Assembly: GCA_029379385.1 (NCBI GenBank)
Contig: CM055611.1
Location: forward strand, 11,664,062-11,728,061
Length of the DNA: 64,000 nt
Origin: Quillaja saponaria
Taxonomy: Eukaryota > Streptophyta > Magnoliopsida > Fabales > Quillajaceae
Direction of reading: 5' to 3'
Part shown: in pieces, positions 42,786 through 56,031 of the stretch
Layout of the letters: each line of letters starts with the position of its first letter
How positions within the stretch are numbered: the first letter of the stretch is position 1
Translations under genes and position numbers: made by a program
Notes under the pieces: model-generated
What the model saw: the letters and a program-made list of their open reading frames with translations, nothing else
Databases searched by the model: none
What the model was told of the DNA's origin: nothing

Positions 42786-45660
42786 TATAATAACTAACCC
42801 CTCACGTTAACATTACAATTAAACAAAATAGTAATAATCACAAGCTATTACAATTAAACAAAACAAAAATACAAGCTGTCATAAAATCCTTCTTACATCA
42901 ACACAGAAATAATCCAACAAGTCTTGCATAACCAAGGTGCACCCTTGCTGCTAATGAACTATGCAACAATTTAGTAAACATTTAAAAACACAAGAATGAG
43001 GGTACAACATCTCAATGAGCAGGTTATGCATGCATGAGAGCACTAAGTTCATATTTACAGCCATAAGATACTAATAATGCATTTCAGTCATATATTCATG
43101 CAGCACAATTAAACATCTATACTTTCTTCATATATGTCAAGTATCATAATCCACATATCTCAATAGACATATGGCAAGGGTTTGTCACAATTCTACATAT
43201 AAGCAGTATACAATTGACTCAGAGTTACTCTTATATACCAAGCATTCATTAACAATTTATAATGCAAGTAAACATGAATCATGCCTACCTCAACTCCAAG
43301 CTACATCATAAATAAGTGTCAAATTAAGCTCAAAATAGAGTCCATAAAATTCAGCGCTTGCTGTTAACAGCTCCTAAAAAACTCTTCATAAGCAACTGGA
43401 TCTTGGATAACTCCATAAGTGTTCTTCAATGTGTTTGGAATAACTTTGCTTTAGAATCTCTGACTAATTCAGCCAAGAAAGCCATGCAAAGCAACCTGGA
43501 CTCCAACTGGTACATAACAAAATCTTGGAAACTCCAACTCAGAACTAGCTTGAGCCTGCTCCAGATTTCATACTCATGACCTAATCTACAAGTTTGATTC
43601 AGCACTTGGCCTAAAATTTACACTCAAACCCTTTAAATCCTTTCCTGTTTAGCCTTCGGTAAGGCAAAGAGAAAAGTTGCTTTGCCTTCTCTCTTGCTTC
43701 AAACAAATGAACACCTCAAAGTGCATGCAAGTGGAGGCAATAATAAACAACCACCTAAACCTCCATTAACATTAACAAGGTATATTACCATGCAAGTTTA
43801 TTACTTTTCTTTGTTATCAACTAGGTCTTGAGACTCTTAGTCTTTTTATTCATTACATTAGTTACTAAGTGAACTCATTATTTACTTATGTTACAAAATT
43901 ATTCACACTCAAATCACAACAATTCACTCATATATACTAGTTTATCATAAAGTAGGTTGCTTGTACCTCTAACTTTAAAAAATAAACTATATTGATTGGT
44001 AAATCCAGATTTTACATATGATTCATGTTTATAAAGATACAAGTGTATATTCATTAATCCAATAAACAGATTATGATTTTCATCCTCCTACGTCAAGTTA
44101 TGTTAATTTTACCAAGGAAATGTCAGAATAGTCGAAATCCTGAAATTCTATAATTTTGCCTATATTTGAAGAATGACTTAATTCACTAGCACATAAGCAT
44201 TTCAACTAGCACAAAGCATTTCAAGAATTATCTCCAAAACTTCCAGTGGCTTTTGGTTATAGGGTTCCATTGATTAGATAGAGTCATTATTGGATTTGTT
44301 TGGTTAAATTCTAAGTAAAAAACAATGTAAGTACAAATATTTTTAAGTAAAATTGTTTGAAAAAAATGTTGTATAGAAAACTAAACAAGCATTTAAATGA
44401 GTTATCTTAAAGTGCTGTAATTTACAAAAAATTATTTGACTGTATTCTTTAGAAAATAAAACAATAAAAAATTGAGTGTTGAATTACTAAAAGATATATG
44501 TTTTGAAACATTTTTACAACAAGTTGTTCGGAAATGTTTTTACATAATACTTTGGATATATAAACAAAAAAGATATATAAGAGTATATCTTTTTTTCTTT
44601 TTTCTTTTTTTCTTTTTTCATTTTTTAATTCATATATTTTGATTCTATACATAAATTATAATAAGAGTATATGTTAGAATATGAAAAATGTTATATTGTT
44701 TAAATCAAAAAATTATTAATATTCATTGGAGCTTCCCTTGTTTTCTATTTGAAAATGTTTATATTTCTAACTTCAGCTTTTAGAACAAAAACACTTTTTG
44801 GTAAAGCTTAAAAATTAAAAGCTCTAATACCAAACAATTTTGAATAAAAACTTAAACTCAAACTTCTCAAAAAACTAACCAAATATGAACACTAAAAAAG
44901 CACAAGAAAAATTAAGAACTATCAATTCATACTCATAAAACTCTATTAAACTAAAAAGAATGGCTAATCGAATTTGTTATTACTATTATATTGTGAAAAA
45001 CTATATTATCTTAATAAATGTTAATAACTATCAAGAAAAAATAATCTATTAGTGAACAATCAAATTTTATTATTATTAAAACTCTATTAAACTAAAAAGA
45101 ATTCAAGTATTAATCGAATGACTTACTACTATTATTATATAAACATATAGTCAAAAAATTCTATTAATGATCAATAAATTTTTTTTTGAAAGAATAAAAG
45201 ATAATTATGTAAAAGTAAAAAAAATCATAAACGAGAAAATTAAAAGTTTTCACCTCATCCATCTATGCTTTTATATATAGTATAAAAGTACAAAATATTG
45301 CTATTTGTTTACTTTTATTTATTTATTTTTGTTGAATCAAATGCTATTTTAATTCAATAATACATTGGTTTGATTTTGATGATAACCAAATACTTTGACT
45401 ATAAATCTGTCTAATGATCAATTATTCATGTAATTATCAAGAATTCCAATTTACATGAAAATAAACAAATATTTTCGGAGGATGGTGAGGAAGTCCCTTT
45501 TACTTCGAAAGTCACTCCCAATTTCCCTCATGCAAACGGAAAGTATTATTATGTATTAGCTGTAAATTTTATCAATCAGACCGATTTAAAAATAAATTGG
45601 AAATCATACCAAAATTAAATTTAAAACAATAATATAGAAGATCCTCCTTCGTGAAGCTCG
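42786..45660. other. Intergenic AT-rich region with repeat fragments
   Basis: No gene seen. 43960-44260 aligns with the middle of the long-LTR family (compare 51880-52080; shared CAATAAACAGA...), so it is probably an LTR fragment in plus orientation. 44297-44890 has ends reading TTTGTTTGGTTAAATTC and, inverted, ATTTGGTTAGTTTTTTG, a possible MITE. The remainder is AT-rich with duplicated words around 44930-45120 (AAAACTCTATTAAACTAAAAAG). Confidence 0.45.
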
Positions 45661-45675
45661 GCCTAAGGCCCTAAA

Positions 45676-45684
45676 CTATATATA
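45676..45684 (+). promoter_or_regulatory. TATA box of the zinc-finger ORF
   Basis: CTATATATAC about 75 bases before the ATG at 45755. A start site some 30 bases downstream would give a 5' UTR of about 45 bases. The following TCATCGCAAAG leader is less AT-rich than its surroundings. Confidence 0.55.
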
Positions 45685-45754
45685 CAAGCCCCCACCTTCA
45701 TCGCAAAGTCGTATTTCATTGTTCATTAGATTTTACAAGTCATAGATAGACACA

Positions 45755-46369
45755 ATGTTTCTCTGCCAAATCTGTGGTCACGCCATTAGTGGTACCCAAA
45801 TGGAACTGGCTATGCATCTTAATAGTCATTTTCAACAGTCTTCTGGTGTTGCTCCGGCCGGAGGCATGGTTATGCCGCCGCCATCTTATGTCAATCAAAC
45901 TGCCATTAGTCAGGCTACCAATCAATCAAGGAGGTTTAACTTTAACCAGTCTGTCTTGGCCAATCAATCATGTCGTAGATCGGATGGTAACTATAGCAGA
46001 TCACCCCTTGGTGTTCGTCACGAACATGATAGGTTCAAACACCCTAGGCAACAGCCAACACAGCCGCTGATGTTCTTTGTGCCTAACCGCACCATGCAGC
46101 AGCCACCACACCAGCCTCCGTCCTTCATCACATGGAACAAATCTTCCGTGTCGCAAATCCAAATGGATGTGCCTAACCGCACCATGCTGCAGCAGCCACC
46201 TCCGTCCTTCTTCACATGGAACAACCCTTCGGTGTCTCAAATCCGAATGGATTTGAATGGCCAGAGTACACAAGACACTGATGCACGAGCAAGGCATAGA
46301 TTTAACCCTAAGGCTGTGAGCTGTTTTAGGTTTATATATTTGATAATATCCTTAGCTATGAGACTATGA
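45755..46369 (+). CDS. Small protein with N-terminal C2H2-like zinc finger
   Basis: 204 residues, intact from ATG to TGA. Residues 3-25 read LCQICGHAISGT... with Cys4, Cys7, His21 and His25, a C-x2-C-x13-H-x3-H finger. The rest is low-complexity, rich in Pro, Gln, Asn and Ser. It contains two tandem copies of a roughly 30-residue unit starting VPNRTM and ending QI(Q/R)MD (about residues 109-137 and 139-165). The last 20 residues (CFRFIYLIISLAMRL) are hydrophobic and may be read-through of an intron, since GCT|GTGAGC near 46315 could be a donor. The TATA box and higher GC than the flanks support a real gene. No family recognised beyond the finger; a nucleic-acid-binding role is only inferred. 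Confidence 0.5.
   Translation: MFLCQICGHAISGTQMELAMHLNSHFQQSSGVAPAGGMVMPPPSYVNQTAISQATNQSRRFNFNQSVLANQSCRRSDGNYSRSPLGVRHEHDRFKHPRQQPTQPLMFFVPNRTMQQPPHQPPSFITWNKSSVSQIQMDVPNRTMLQQPPPSFFTWNNPSVSQIRMDLNGQSTQDTDARARHRFNPKAVSCFRFIYLIISLAMRL
46080..46256 (+). repeat. Coding tandem duplication in the zinc-finger ORF
   Basis: A unit of about 87-90 bp starting GCCTAACCGCACCATGC occurs twice, at 46081 and 46171. The second copy has lost one codon near the Pro/Gln run and has a few substitutions; the frame is kept. Confidence 0.9.
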
Positions 46370-47059
46370 GGCTATGAGCCATCAATATTGACGAGTATTT
46401 TATTTTCATTTTTATTTTTAATTCTCATTATGCTTTCGTAAATTAATTATCTATGAAGAGATTTATGTTTAGGTGTTTTTATTTGTGATGAGATGATGGC
46501 AAGTTGATAATTTTAATTCTATATATTTATAACTGCTAGTGTTTGTCCTTTTAATCTTTTGGAATGTGTTATTATATAATCTTCGATTTAAAACATAATT
46601 AATACAGATAATTTTTATCTTCCTAAATATCGGGATAACATTCATTAGTCACGTGTTTTTCTTTTTTCCTTATTTTAGAGATTTTGGTGAATATTCTTTA
46701 CTTAGTTCACAAGAAATTTCCAATTTATGGATTTTGATATTTTAGAAATTTTAAATACTATATGTATATATGTTAGAAATTTCAGAGAAATAATTGAAAA
46801 TTTTGATTTCCCGACATTGCCGTTGTTCTTTGCTGTGAAGGATATATTGTGAAGAATTTTGGCAAAATAATGGGTTTCTTTTAGTTTTTGTAATTTATAT
46901 AATAATATTATATAATATTGATCTTATAGGATTTGACTAGTTTTATGCGCTGTCTATCAACCTTTCATAACCCTCATCTTTTACAGAGTCTTGGGACTAG
47001 CAGAGTAAGCCATGGCGAAGTTATATTTATATATATATATTTATAAGTCTAAGTTATAT
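46370..47059. other. AT-rich downstream region
   Basis: No gene or element recognised. Possible 3' UTR of the zinc-finger ORF at its left end. Confidence 0.4.
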
Positions 47060-47580
47060 TTTTAATCCCTATAGTTTTATTTTGAGTTCCATTTCATCTT
47101 TATACATTCAATTGCTGCAATTGAGCATCAAAAGAAATACAATTGGGTCTGATACATACAATTGCTGCAAATGAGTGTCAAAAGAAATACAATTAGGTCC
47201 TTATCATTACATTCCATCCAAATTAACCTGACATAAATTGATGTGGCTAATGGGAGACGGGGATGAACAACCCACATGGCATACTTGGAAAATGAAAAAT
47301 AGTCACATTGGCTTGTACATAATTTATCTCAAAATTTATTTTCTAATTTAATTTTGATATAAATTATGTAAAAGTCACGTGGCTATTTTTCATTCACCAA
47401 GTATACCACATAGGTTGTCCACCCCGTCTCCCATTAGCCACATCAATTTATGTCAAATTAATTTGGATGGAATGCAAAAGTAATAAACCTAATTGCATTT
47501 CTTTTAATATTGTAGAGACCCAATTATAGCAATTAAATCTATAATGATACTATTAATTCAAAATTAAACTAACCCTACTA
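47060..47580. mobile_element. Foldback (long inverted repeat) element
   Basis: Inner arms of about 110 bp at 47200-47312 and 47374-47487 are near-perfect reverse complements (shared GGCTAATGGGAGACGGGG). Outer parts also pair, more loosely, out to about 47060 and 47580. The left arm carries a 48-bp tandem duplication (47108-47203) with the word AAAAGAAATACAATT in each copy. No ORF. A MITE-like foldback transposon is likely; no target duplication could be fixed. Confidence 0.7.
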
Positions 47581-49172
47581 TTACTGAGTTTTATTGATAT
47601 ATATTTTTTTTTTTTTCATTCACTGTCTGTTCTATCTTAATTTAAGATGAGAAGTTTCACTTTAGTCTACTTTCAAAGGAGATGCTGACACTGGTACTAT
47701 GCCTACTTTTATTGTAATTAAGCTGAGTTTTCTTTGTTTAATCTCTTTCTATATTTCATACGGAAGGTAACAGGAGGTCTCCAAGCCTCTGACATTCATA
47801 ACATGTCTTCCCCTCTAAAGGATTTCTGTTCATCCCATTTAACCTGTGATGTACATTTACATCCACAAACTCAATATCAAAAATTAATTAAGCAAACAAT
47901 ATCTCCTTGATATTAAAAAATTAATAATAAAAAAAAAAAAAAAAAAAAAAAACAACAACAACAACAGTTGTGTCGACATAACTAGAATATATGTCTACAA
48001 AATAGTGAAGTACAAGTCCAAAATTATGATCACCGAAGACCAATTCATTACTTAATCAAATTATTCAAATTATTTTGTAAAGTGTATTATTCCTTCTTCC
48101 TTCTTTTTTTGGGGTAGGCTTAAAATAAAATGTATCATTAGTCATAACGATATATATATATACTAGCGTGAAAGTGACACGTGAATTGTGTTTATGATAT
48201 ATATATTTTTAATCAGAATTGATTTACATATTACAAAATTAGAATTAATAAATAAATATTACTTTATGTTCATATAATTAAATGAATAAGTAAATCTAAT
48301 TAAAAATAAAATTCATAGTATAAATTTATAAAAAATTTCTTTTAATTCTTGAAATAGAAAAATAATTTTGTAATAATAAAAACTACGTTTTTAATATTTA
48401 TTTTAGTTTATTTTTTTTTTATATATATTTCAATCCATGAAATTGAAAATTAGGAAAAGAAATTAATAGTCAAAAGAAACTACAATCATGTTAGTATTAA
48501 AATGGAAAGTGTTATAAAAAATAAAAATAAAAACTAGTAATCTATTTGAAGCACAATATTTTAATCATATGAAATAATTATTAAAAGTTACTTTTTGTTA
48601 ACTTAATTAAACTAATAATAAATATAATTAAAATTGGAATTCACAATACAAATTTATAATTTATAATTTTATTTTATAAGAGAGAAGAAGAATTAAGAAA
48701 ATAATATTATAATAAAATAGAACTGTACTCTTAATAGTTCTTTTAATTCATAAACTCTTTTTTTTTTGTTAAATAAAATTGATTCATAAAATTGAGAAGG
48801 ATTAGGAATATAAATTAATGGTGATAAAGAGTTATAATTCTATTAGTATTTAAAAAGAGAATAATTGGCAACAAAAATAAATTAATAGTGTATTCTAAGC
48901 ACAATATTCATAAATAATATAGTCATTAAGACACTTTTATATATAGTATAGATATATAAGATATATGTATAGGGTGGAGATCCATTGCCATCACTGTAAG
49001 ATTTGCTAGTTTGGTACATATAAATAATTTTAGTGGAATTAGAAAAGGAAAGAGAATGAGAATGGAATGATAATGCATGTCCATTGTTTAGTAGCATCAA
49101 TAAAAATAGTCATTCCAATCTATTTCTTGATTTCATATGTAGTTTTGCATACATAAATGATAAAATCTTATG

Positions 49173-49215
<43 letters not shown>

Positions 49216-50111
49216 GACGATAATTCATAAAAATAAAATTTAACTTAATGTATGAAATTTATATATTTTTTATTTTTTTAATTATTTATCTCTTTTCATT
49301 ATTATTTATATTTATTTTATTATTTATTACTTTATTTTATTGTAATATTAATTAACTAATTTATTTATTCATTCATTATTATTTATCTAATTATTATTTT
49401 ATTTATAAACTAACCTTTTTATTTAGTTTTTTAATAATTGATTATTTATAATTATATTATATGTGAGATCGATTTTATTTTTGTCACTAGATTAATAAAA
49501 TGATTTACTATTCAGTTTATTTATTTTTATTATTAATTAAATAATTTATTTATTAATTTTAAAATGAATAAAATAATAATTTATTTATTTTTATTTATGT
49601 ATTTTATATATTTTTTTAAAATTTCGATTTAATTTATTACTTTGTAATTTTATATTTTACGCAATATGAAGAGTATTTTTGTAATTTAACTTAACTGAGC
49701 TTATTTCATAGAAATAGAAATGAGAAATCTTACATTTCTAGGTGGGTTAAATAATTTATACTTTTAAGTAATATAATAACCAGAATAGAGTAAGTACTTT
49801 CGAGTCTAAATACATAACAACGAAACAATAATTATTTCATAGAGTCATGCCTGAAATGAAATTGTCATTCCTGCTAAAATCTTACACATACTAACCAAAA
49901 AAAAAAAAAAAAACTTACAATAAATCTGAGCCATTGATATTTTTTTACATCCAAATACATTTCTTTTGTTCTTACGCTAACCTAAATTAATGGCTAATCT
50001 CCACTTCAAGACTTTCATTTTTCAAAGACAACCAATATTAATGCTCATTTCCATCTACACTCATTGAGTACAATACATTGTTTTAATTAATTATAATTAA
50101 ATTAAAGCTCC
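47581..50111. other. AT-rich intergenic region with simple repeats
   Basis: No gene seen. Poly(A)-(CAA)n at 47930-47966, (TA)n at 49178-49207, and long A/T-only stretches around 49250-49620. Old, unidentifiable repeat sequence. Confidence 0.5.
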
Positions 50112-53100
50112 TGTTATAACCCAAAATTACGACCCTAAGAACATTTGATGTAATAATGTCAAGATTTGTGTAGCGTAAATTTTTTTTTTTTTTACAAATA
50201 AATAAGTGTCGATGTGTACATAAGAGATGGTAGTAAATAATGTAGGTATAGAATGGAGTAAATTAATAAAAAAATGTAAACTAGAGTGAATAAATAAATT
50301 CTATACACAGTAAGACAAAACTAATTTGATTTGGAGCTTGATACTATAATGTGAAATTTTATAAGAAAAATAAAAGGTAAAACACATGTGGGAATACAAT
50401 AAATATTTATACAAATATATGCATATATACAAATTAAAGAATAAATATACACCAATTATTTTTTTGTGATTTTGACTTTGTTTTTTTTAGTTATTTATTT
50501 TCTCCTTTTCCTTATATGTTTGGCCGATTTTTCCTTTCCCTTTTGTTGTTCACTGCCTTCTATTTTCATCCCTTATTTCGGTCATTCTAGAGGAACTTGG
50601 AACCTTCCCAATTTCAGCTGAGACTTTGAAGCCTTCTATTTTTCTAGGGCATGCGTGAGTGATAATTCGTGTTGGGAAGGCTATAAATTTTACCATACTA
50701 GCCTTCCTTTTTACATCCAAACTCAACTCTTTTCTAGCCCCAATCTTGGAGTAGTCACCGCCCCTGTTATGGACAGCAACCATGAGCTTTCAATTTTTTG
50801 TATGTTGGCAGATATAAAGGGAGTTGTGGATGGTGTTGCATTAGGCTATGGAGATTAGGCAGTGAGGAAGTTAGAGTTCTAGGTGGCTGGGTGGTTACTC
50901 TCCTTTTCTTGCTTGGTCCGTGAGGTTCAACTGGCTGAGGGAGTTTTTTTTCTCCTTGGGTGTGGGTTGAAGCTTTAACCAAGCTGCCTGGTTTGGTGGT
51001 GTGGCAACCACCATGATGTCTTGCTGTGAGATTAGGCGTGAGGTAAGTGAGAGGTAGTAACTTTTCTTTGTTAATTTTCTGGTTTTACTTGAAATTTAAG
51101 TACTAACTTGTAGTGTGGTAAAGGGTAAGATGTGGGCTGAGTATGGATTCTAAGTATTATGCTAGTTTGATTGCTTTCAATTAGTAAAATTCTTGTTGAT
51201 TGTGGTAGTGGGTAAAGGTTAAAGTAAAGCTGAATTAATTATTATAATCAAAGAACATAAGTAGAGGATTAAGGAAGTAATTGGAATATGAATAAAATGT
51301 AATTTGATGGACTTATGTAATTCCCATGGTGAATATATATATATAGATGCTTGCTCATAAGATAAATAAAAACATGCATATAAGGTGGTTGATGAAATGT
51401 CTATAAGAAAATAGTTGTATCTTAATGAGTAAGAATTGGTTGGATTGATATTGGAAAGTGACAAATTAAGTTCTTGATTAATTTTAAATCACTAATACAA
51501 TCTTGAATTTAATTGAACTAGGAGTAATGCTAGTGAATTACTATTGAGTGAGGAGTATGAATTGGAGCTTGAAAGTGGTGGAAAATGAGAGTTAAGTGGG
51601 TTTTGGAGGGGGTGCAAGGGGCAGATTCGTGGATGAAAGAAATACTGGGTTTCAGGTGCTTTTGGAGCTGAATTAAAATAAATGTTCAAAAGAGAAAGTG
51701 TAGCTTAGGATCTTTGGATGTTTTCTACAAAGTTTTGTAGCTTGGTTCCAAATATGTTGTGAGTTATAATTGTTAGACTATGGTTAGGTCAGGCAGGATT
51801 TGTAGTGCCCTGTTTTTGGTCCATGTAAGAAATTGAGTGGGTTCATGACAGATTTTAGGAAAAGTTTCCAAATAATAAAGTACATATACTTGTCTATTAA
51901 TAAACTCAATAAACAGAATCAAATTTCGTTTTTCGTAGAAAAATTTATATTCAATTAACTAAGGTAAGGTCGAAGTTGTCAAAATCTTGCGTTCTATAGA
52001 ATTTAATGCAACTTCAAAGAATAAACTGTATTGACATACAAATCCAAAAATTACAAATGATATATCATTATAAAGCTGCATGTGTTTAGTATTTTATAAA
52101 TTTTACGAAACTGGATTTGGAAATTACTAGAGAAAATATATGACCGTTAAAGTAGACACTGATTCAAACCCCATGTTTGGATAGTTTCAACATCTCTAAT
52201 TTACTAAGTGCTTTCTATCTTTTATAATTGTTTCTTCTACCCTATGCATTGTCAAAACATTTAAAATGTTTCTTCATTATTAACCTTATCACATAAAGTA
52301 TAATTCATACTACTTGACATGTAATAGCTTAATAGAAAACTTTCATAAAGAAACCTATACAAGTTGAAATAGAAGCTTAGTAATTAAAAGATTATAACAA
52401 TCACGTTTATGAACTAAGTATTATTTGGGAGTATGAATTTTAGTTCCGGATTCTAATGTGGACCTGATAAGACGCGTGGACGCAAGTGTGAGTGACGAAT
52501 GGAATCGGTTATGGGTGAATGGTTAATTGTTGTCTTTAGGGGCTAGATTAATATGTGTAATTATATGTTTATTTGAATATACGTGATATAAGGAAAATAA
52601 GCAAGTAGAATATTTCAGTAATTTATTTAAATTATGCTTGTTTGATATTAATTGCTTTATTAAACATTGGTTGTGGTTGATAAGGGTCAACAAAGTGACT
52701 TTTTATGAAAATTGATTTTTATCTCTGAAATTGAAAATCTAGGTACACCTGGGATGTTTTGATATAAAATCATAAGAAAATTTTGATTTTGATAAATATT
52801 TTTTTAAATTGAGTACTCAGCCCTAGTGGGATGGATTGTATATGGAGATCAATTTGTTGTGTGGGCATATAAATACCCAGTAAGGGGTGATAATGTTGTA
52901 CAGGGCTGGGTCACTCATTGGCCTTATGATTTCTTTGCATGATATTGTTGCTCTGATTTAAATTGCGATCCTATGTGTCATATAAATTGTAAATTTGTGA
53001 AACTTATCACGTATACGTGTCATGTGAAATGTTATATGAGCAATATTATATGATGTTACTATCTATGTGTTACACACTTGTATTGTGTGATGCTAGTACC

Positions 53101-53640
53101 CTTTGGGTACAATTTTTCACTCACGGAGTCCATAGGACTCACACCTCTCTCGTAGATATTTCTTTTAATGATAGAAATTCGGTACATGGCGTCGCCAAGC
53201 TTAGGACTTGTTGAACGAGTATGGCACAATATTTTCAGGATCTCATACTTGCAGTTAAGGATGAAGGTTTGCAGTCACACTAGACTTATGAAGTGTCTAA
53301 TTTTGGTATAATGTAAGAGTTTAGTTATTTGTCTTGATTAGGATGTGGACAAAGTAAAGCTCTTTGTTATCTTGGTGTTATTGTTGTGTGAGATCATAAG
53401 CATAGGTGTTTGTGTTTTAAGGCATGTTCCATATTGTTAGGGACCTCTACCAAAATTTTTCAGTAAATTGTTAACTGTTTTAGAAAATAAAATTTTGCAA
53501 TGAACTTTTGTTTTATAAAAGTTACTTTTATCCTTTGCATGGGGTAAGAGTCATGTATGTTACTTTGTTTTGAAGTTAGGGTCACGGAGATTTGGTTCTC
53601 CAATCCTCCGACTAGTCATGCCTTCGTGAGGGGTGTGACA
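50112..53640 (+). mobile_element. Solo LTR C, long-LTR gypsy family
   Basis: 3.5 kb from TGTTATAACCC to GAGGGGTGTGACA. No primer site follows, so it is a solo LTR. The flanks GCTCC and TATCC do not form a perfect 5-bp duplication. Shares its 3' third with LTRs A, B and E, including the paired stem-loops (53096-53146). Small ORFs inside have no recognisable product. Confidence 0.8.
53096..53146 (+). other. Paired stem-loops in LTR C
   Basis: GTACCCTTTGGGTAC is a perfect 6-bp stem with a TTT loop. GAGTCCATAGGACTC follows 13-15 bases later, a 6-bp stem with a 3-base loop. Confidence 0.8.
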
Positions 53641-53687
53641 TATCCTCTTTTAATCCTCATCTTTTTCTTTTTAGGATATGAATCTGA

Positions 53688-56031
53688 GTGTGTTTGGAAC
53701 CAAAATATTTAAAAAATTGAATTCACTCTAAATGAATTTTATTAAATTGTTGTGTTTAGAATATATTTTGATTTAGAATTCAACTCATTTTAAATCACAT
53801 TTCATTAAAAAGTTTTCATTTTGAATTCTTTCCAAAATTTGTCAGACTTGGTGAGATTCAATTCATTGTGTTAGCAGAAACTTGATTTGACCAATATACC
53901 CTTAACTTTTAATAATGTTTACATAATCCTTCTTTTAAACCCTAGTAAAAAAGAGAAGAATGCATATCTCTGGATTCGGTGTCGGTTGTATGCTTCACAA
54001 TCATGTGCTCCATCATCCTCTTTTGCATTGCTCTACTCTCCATCATCTTCTCCTCTTGACTTCTTGAGATAAGACTTTGGTTTTGATTGTAGATTCAAAT
54101 ATTTCGTTATGGATTTTTTTTTGGGGTTTTTCTTTTCTTTATGATGAGTTAATCTTTTACAACCATGTTTTTTGTATTTTCAATGAGACAAGAATTGAAA
54201 ATTGAGCTGATTAGGCCTTGTTATGGTATAATTGTTATAAGGGATTTGACTAATTTTCAAATAAAGTGTTGTTATAGTATAATTGTTTAAAAGGTCTTCA
54301 CTGGAATTCTCTATCGTTTTTGTGTTTGTGATTCAATCTTTTTACTACAATCACACTTTATATTGATATAAAACCCATCAAAGGACATTGGTCACGCTCA
54401 AGTAATTTCCTAAATTGGTCAAATATCAGCCAACGGCCATATGCAACCCTGCCTTGCCCATGGGCCTTGAGTAGGGCCACCATCAAAGTATGATATCAGG
54501 TGTATATGCTTGGCTCACATGCATGGATCAATTTCTTTCTTTCTTTCTATTTTAAATTCTAATTCTTTCTTTGGATGCCATTAGAAGGTGAAAGAAAAAG
54601 CAGTGGGTGTATCTTGATGTTATGCCAAAAGACTTGATCTTCAAGGCCAGCCTGCATTTAAAAACTGGATATGCTAAGTATATAATAATATCAAATTCAC
54701 TCTTCTTACTCTGTAGAGTAGATTAGTATCAATAATCAGAATCATTGTTTATGTTTGTTTCATTTATTACCTTAATTTTAGTATACTATAGTTAGTTGCT
54801 AATGTTAAAGTACTGGATGATCTTGATTTAAGGATTCATTTGTTACAAAAAATAGAGTTTCAATTTTTTATTTCTGGAAGTATTGTATTGAAGTTTAGAT
54901 TGCTGCTCATAATTATTCTGCTATGATCATCGCGAAATGCACAGTCTGTTTCTATTCAATCTACGAATATGGTGATGAAAAAATCCATATCTCTCTCTCT
55001 CCGTATCTCTCATATATTGGTGTTGATTCTTGAGTTCTTGCTTGCTAATATCCAAGGCTGGGAATCCGATTCTCTTTACCCCTTGCCTTTGTTTAGTCAA
55101 TCACCTCAGCTTGTTTCTTTGCTACCAATTAGTACTATGGTTGAGACTTCAGGAAATAATGGAAATCATGATTTAGTTTTAAATGTAAAAGATGGTGATG
55201 TCAATAACAATCCTAGACAATTTGCCTCCAAACCAAACATTGACGCTGGCATCTATTTCATTGTGTCTGTCATTCAAAATGTGATCGTATTCTCGTCCTT
55301 CTTTTTCATTTTGTCTTTGTTATTTTGCAGGCTCTTTCTTTGTTGTATTACTAATTATTAATCATGGTCAAGTTTGAAACATGATCAATTACAATTATGA
55401 ATTGCATTACTTTGTTGGATACATGTGGTAGCTGGGCTTTTAGGCACTTATTTTTTAGTTTTTGCCGATTGTGCGGCAGTGGTGACACTTCCAGGGATTG
55501 CAATAGTTTGGGGTCTATTTGTATATGGTGTTGGTTTACACTATTGGTCACATTTCTAGTGCCCATTTCAACCAGAAATTAGTGGAATATTGGCATTGTG
55601 GCCAAGATTGTGCCTTGTGATGGAGGGAGTTGCCCACAATCCTACTAAAAGATAGAAACTTGGCATTTACTTTTTGTCCTCTTTGATGTTGAACAATAGT
55701 ATTCAAAAAAGTTTTAGAAGATCATCTAAAGGTCTAATTCTGATATATACATATGGAAGATGGGATTGAGTTTAGAGTTTTAATGTTAATTTACAGTCTA
55801 GAAAGATATAACGGACAGCTTAACTATAACTTAATTTATAGTAAGGGTAATTTTGTAAAATTATAAAATTGAATTAAATTTTTTAAAATATATTTATAAA
55901 GAAATTTATAATTCAAATGAATTCATTTAAATTCTATTAGTATTATGATTTATTTCAAATACTAGAAAATTATTTTAAATAAATTTAATTCAATTCAATT
56001 CAATTTTTTGATGGTTTTGTTCCAGACATAC
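53688..56031. mobile_element. Possible DNA transposon with captured gene fragment
   Basis: The ends are imperfect inverted repeats of about 40 bp: left GTGTGTTTGGAACCAAAATA..., right (reverse complement) GTATGTCTGGAACAAAACCA..., both running into an AAAAAATTGAATT word. The 2.3 kb between them includes a NIP aquaporin fragment. No transposase and no target duplication were seen, so it could instead be two copies of a short MITE flanking unrelated sequence. Confidence 0.4.
55137..55585 (+). pseudogene. NIP (NOD26-like) aquaporin gene fragment
   Basis: Two parts look like exons of a plant NIP channel. 55137-55215 reads MVETSGNNGNHDLVLNVKDG, like NIP1 N-termini. 55425-55575 reads VVAGLLGTYFLVFADCAAVV then TLPGIAIVWGL, the first transmembrane helices. 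After a one-base frameshift it reads VYTIGHISSAHFNP, ending at the first pore motif. Compared with the family the loop between helices 1 and 2 is shortened, FAGC is FADC, and NPA is NPE. The remaining two thirds of a NIP (about 270 residues) is missing. Intact NIPs move water, glycerol or metalloids across membranes; this copy cannot. Confidence 0.75.

Noticed and set aside
46001..46297. 98-codon minus-strand ORF opposite the zinc-finger gene.
   Set aside because: It is the antisense shadow of the Pro/Gln-rich tandem repeat.
47930..47952. Long A run considered as a retroposon tail.
   Set aside because: No target duplication or upstream element could be recognised; left as a simple repeat.
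50107..53645. Target duplication for solo LTR C (GCTCC / TATCC).
   Set aside because: Only three of five bases agree, so it was not called.
54969..55136. Upstream in-frame extension of the NIP fragment (MVMKKSISLSLRIS...).
   Set aside because: NIP similarity starts at the internal Met at 55137; the extension looks like translated leader sequence.
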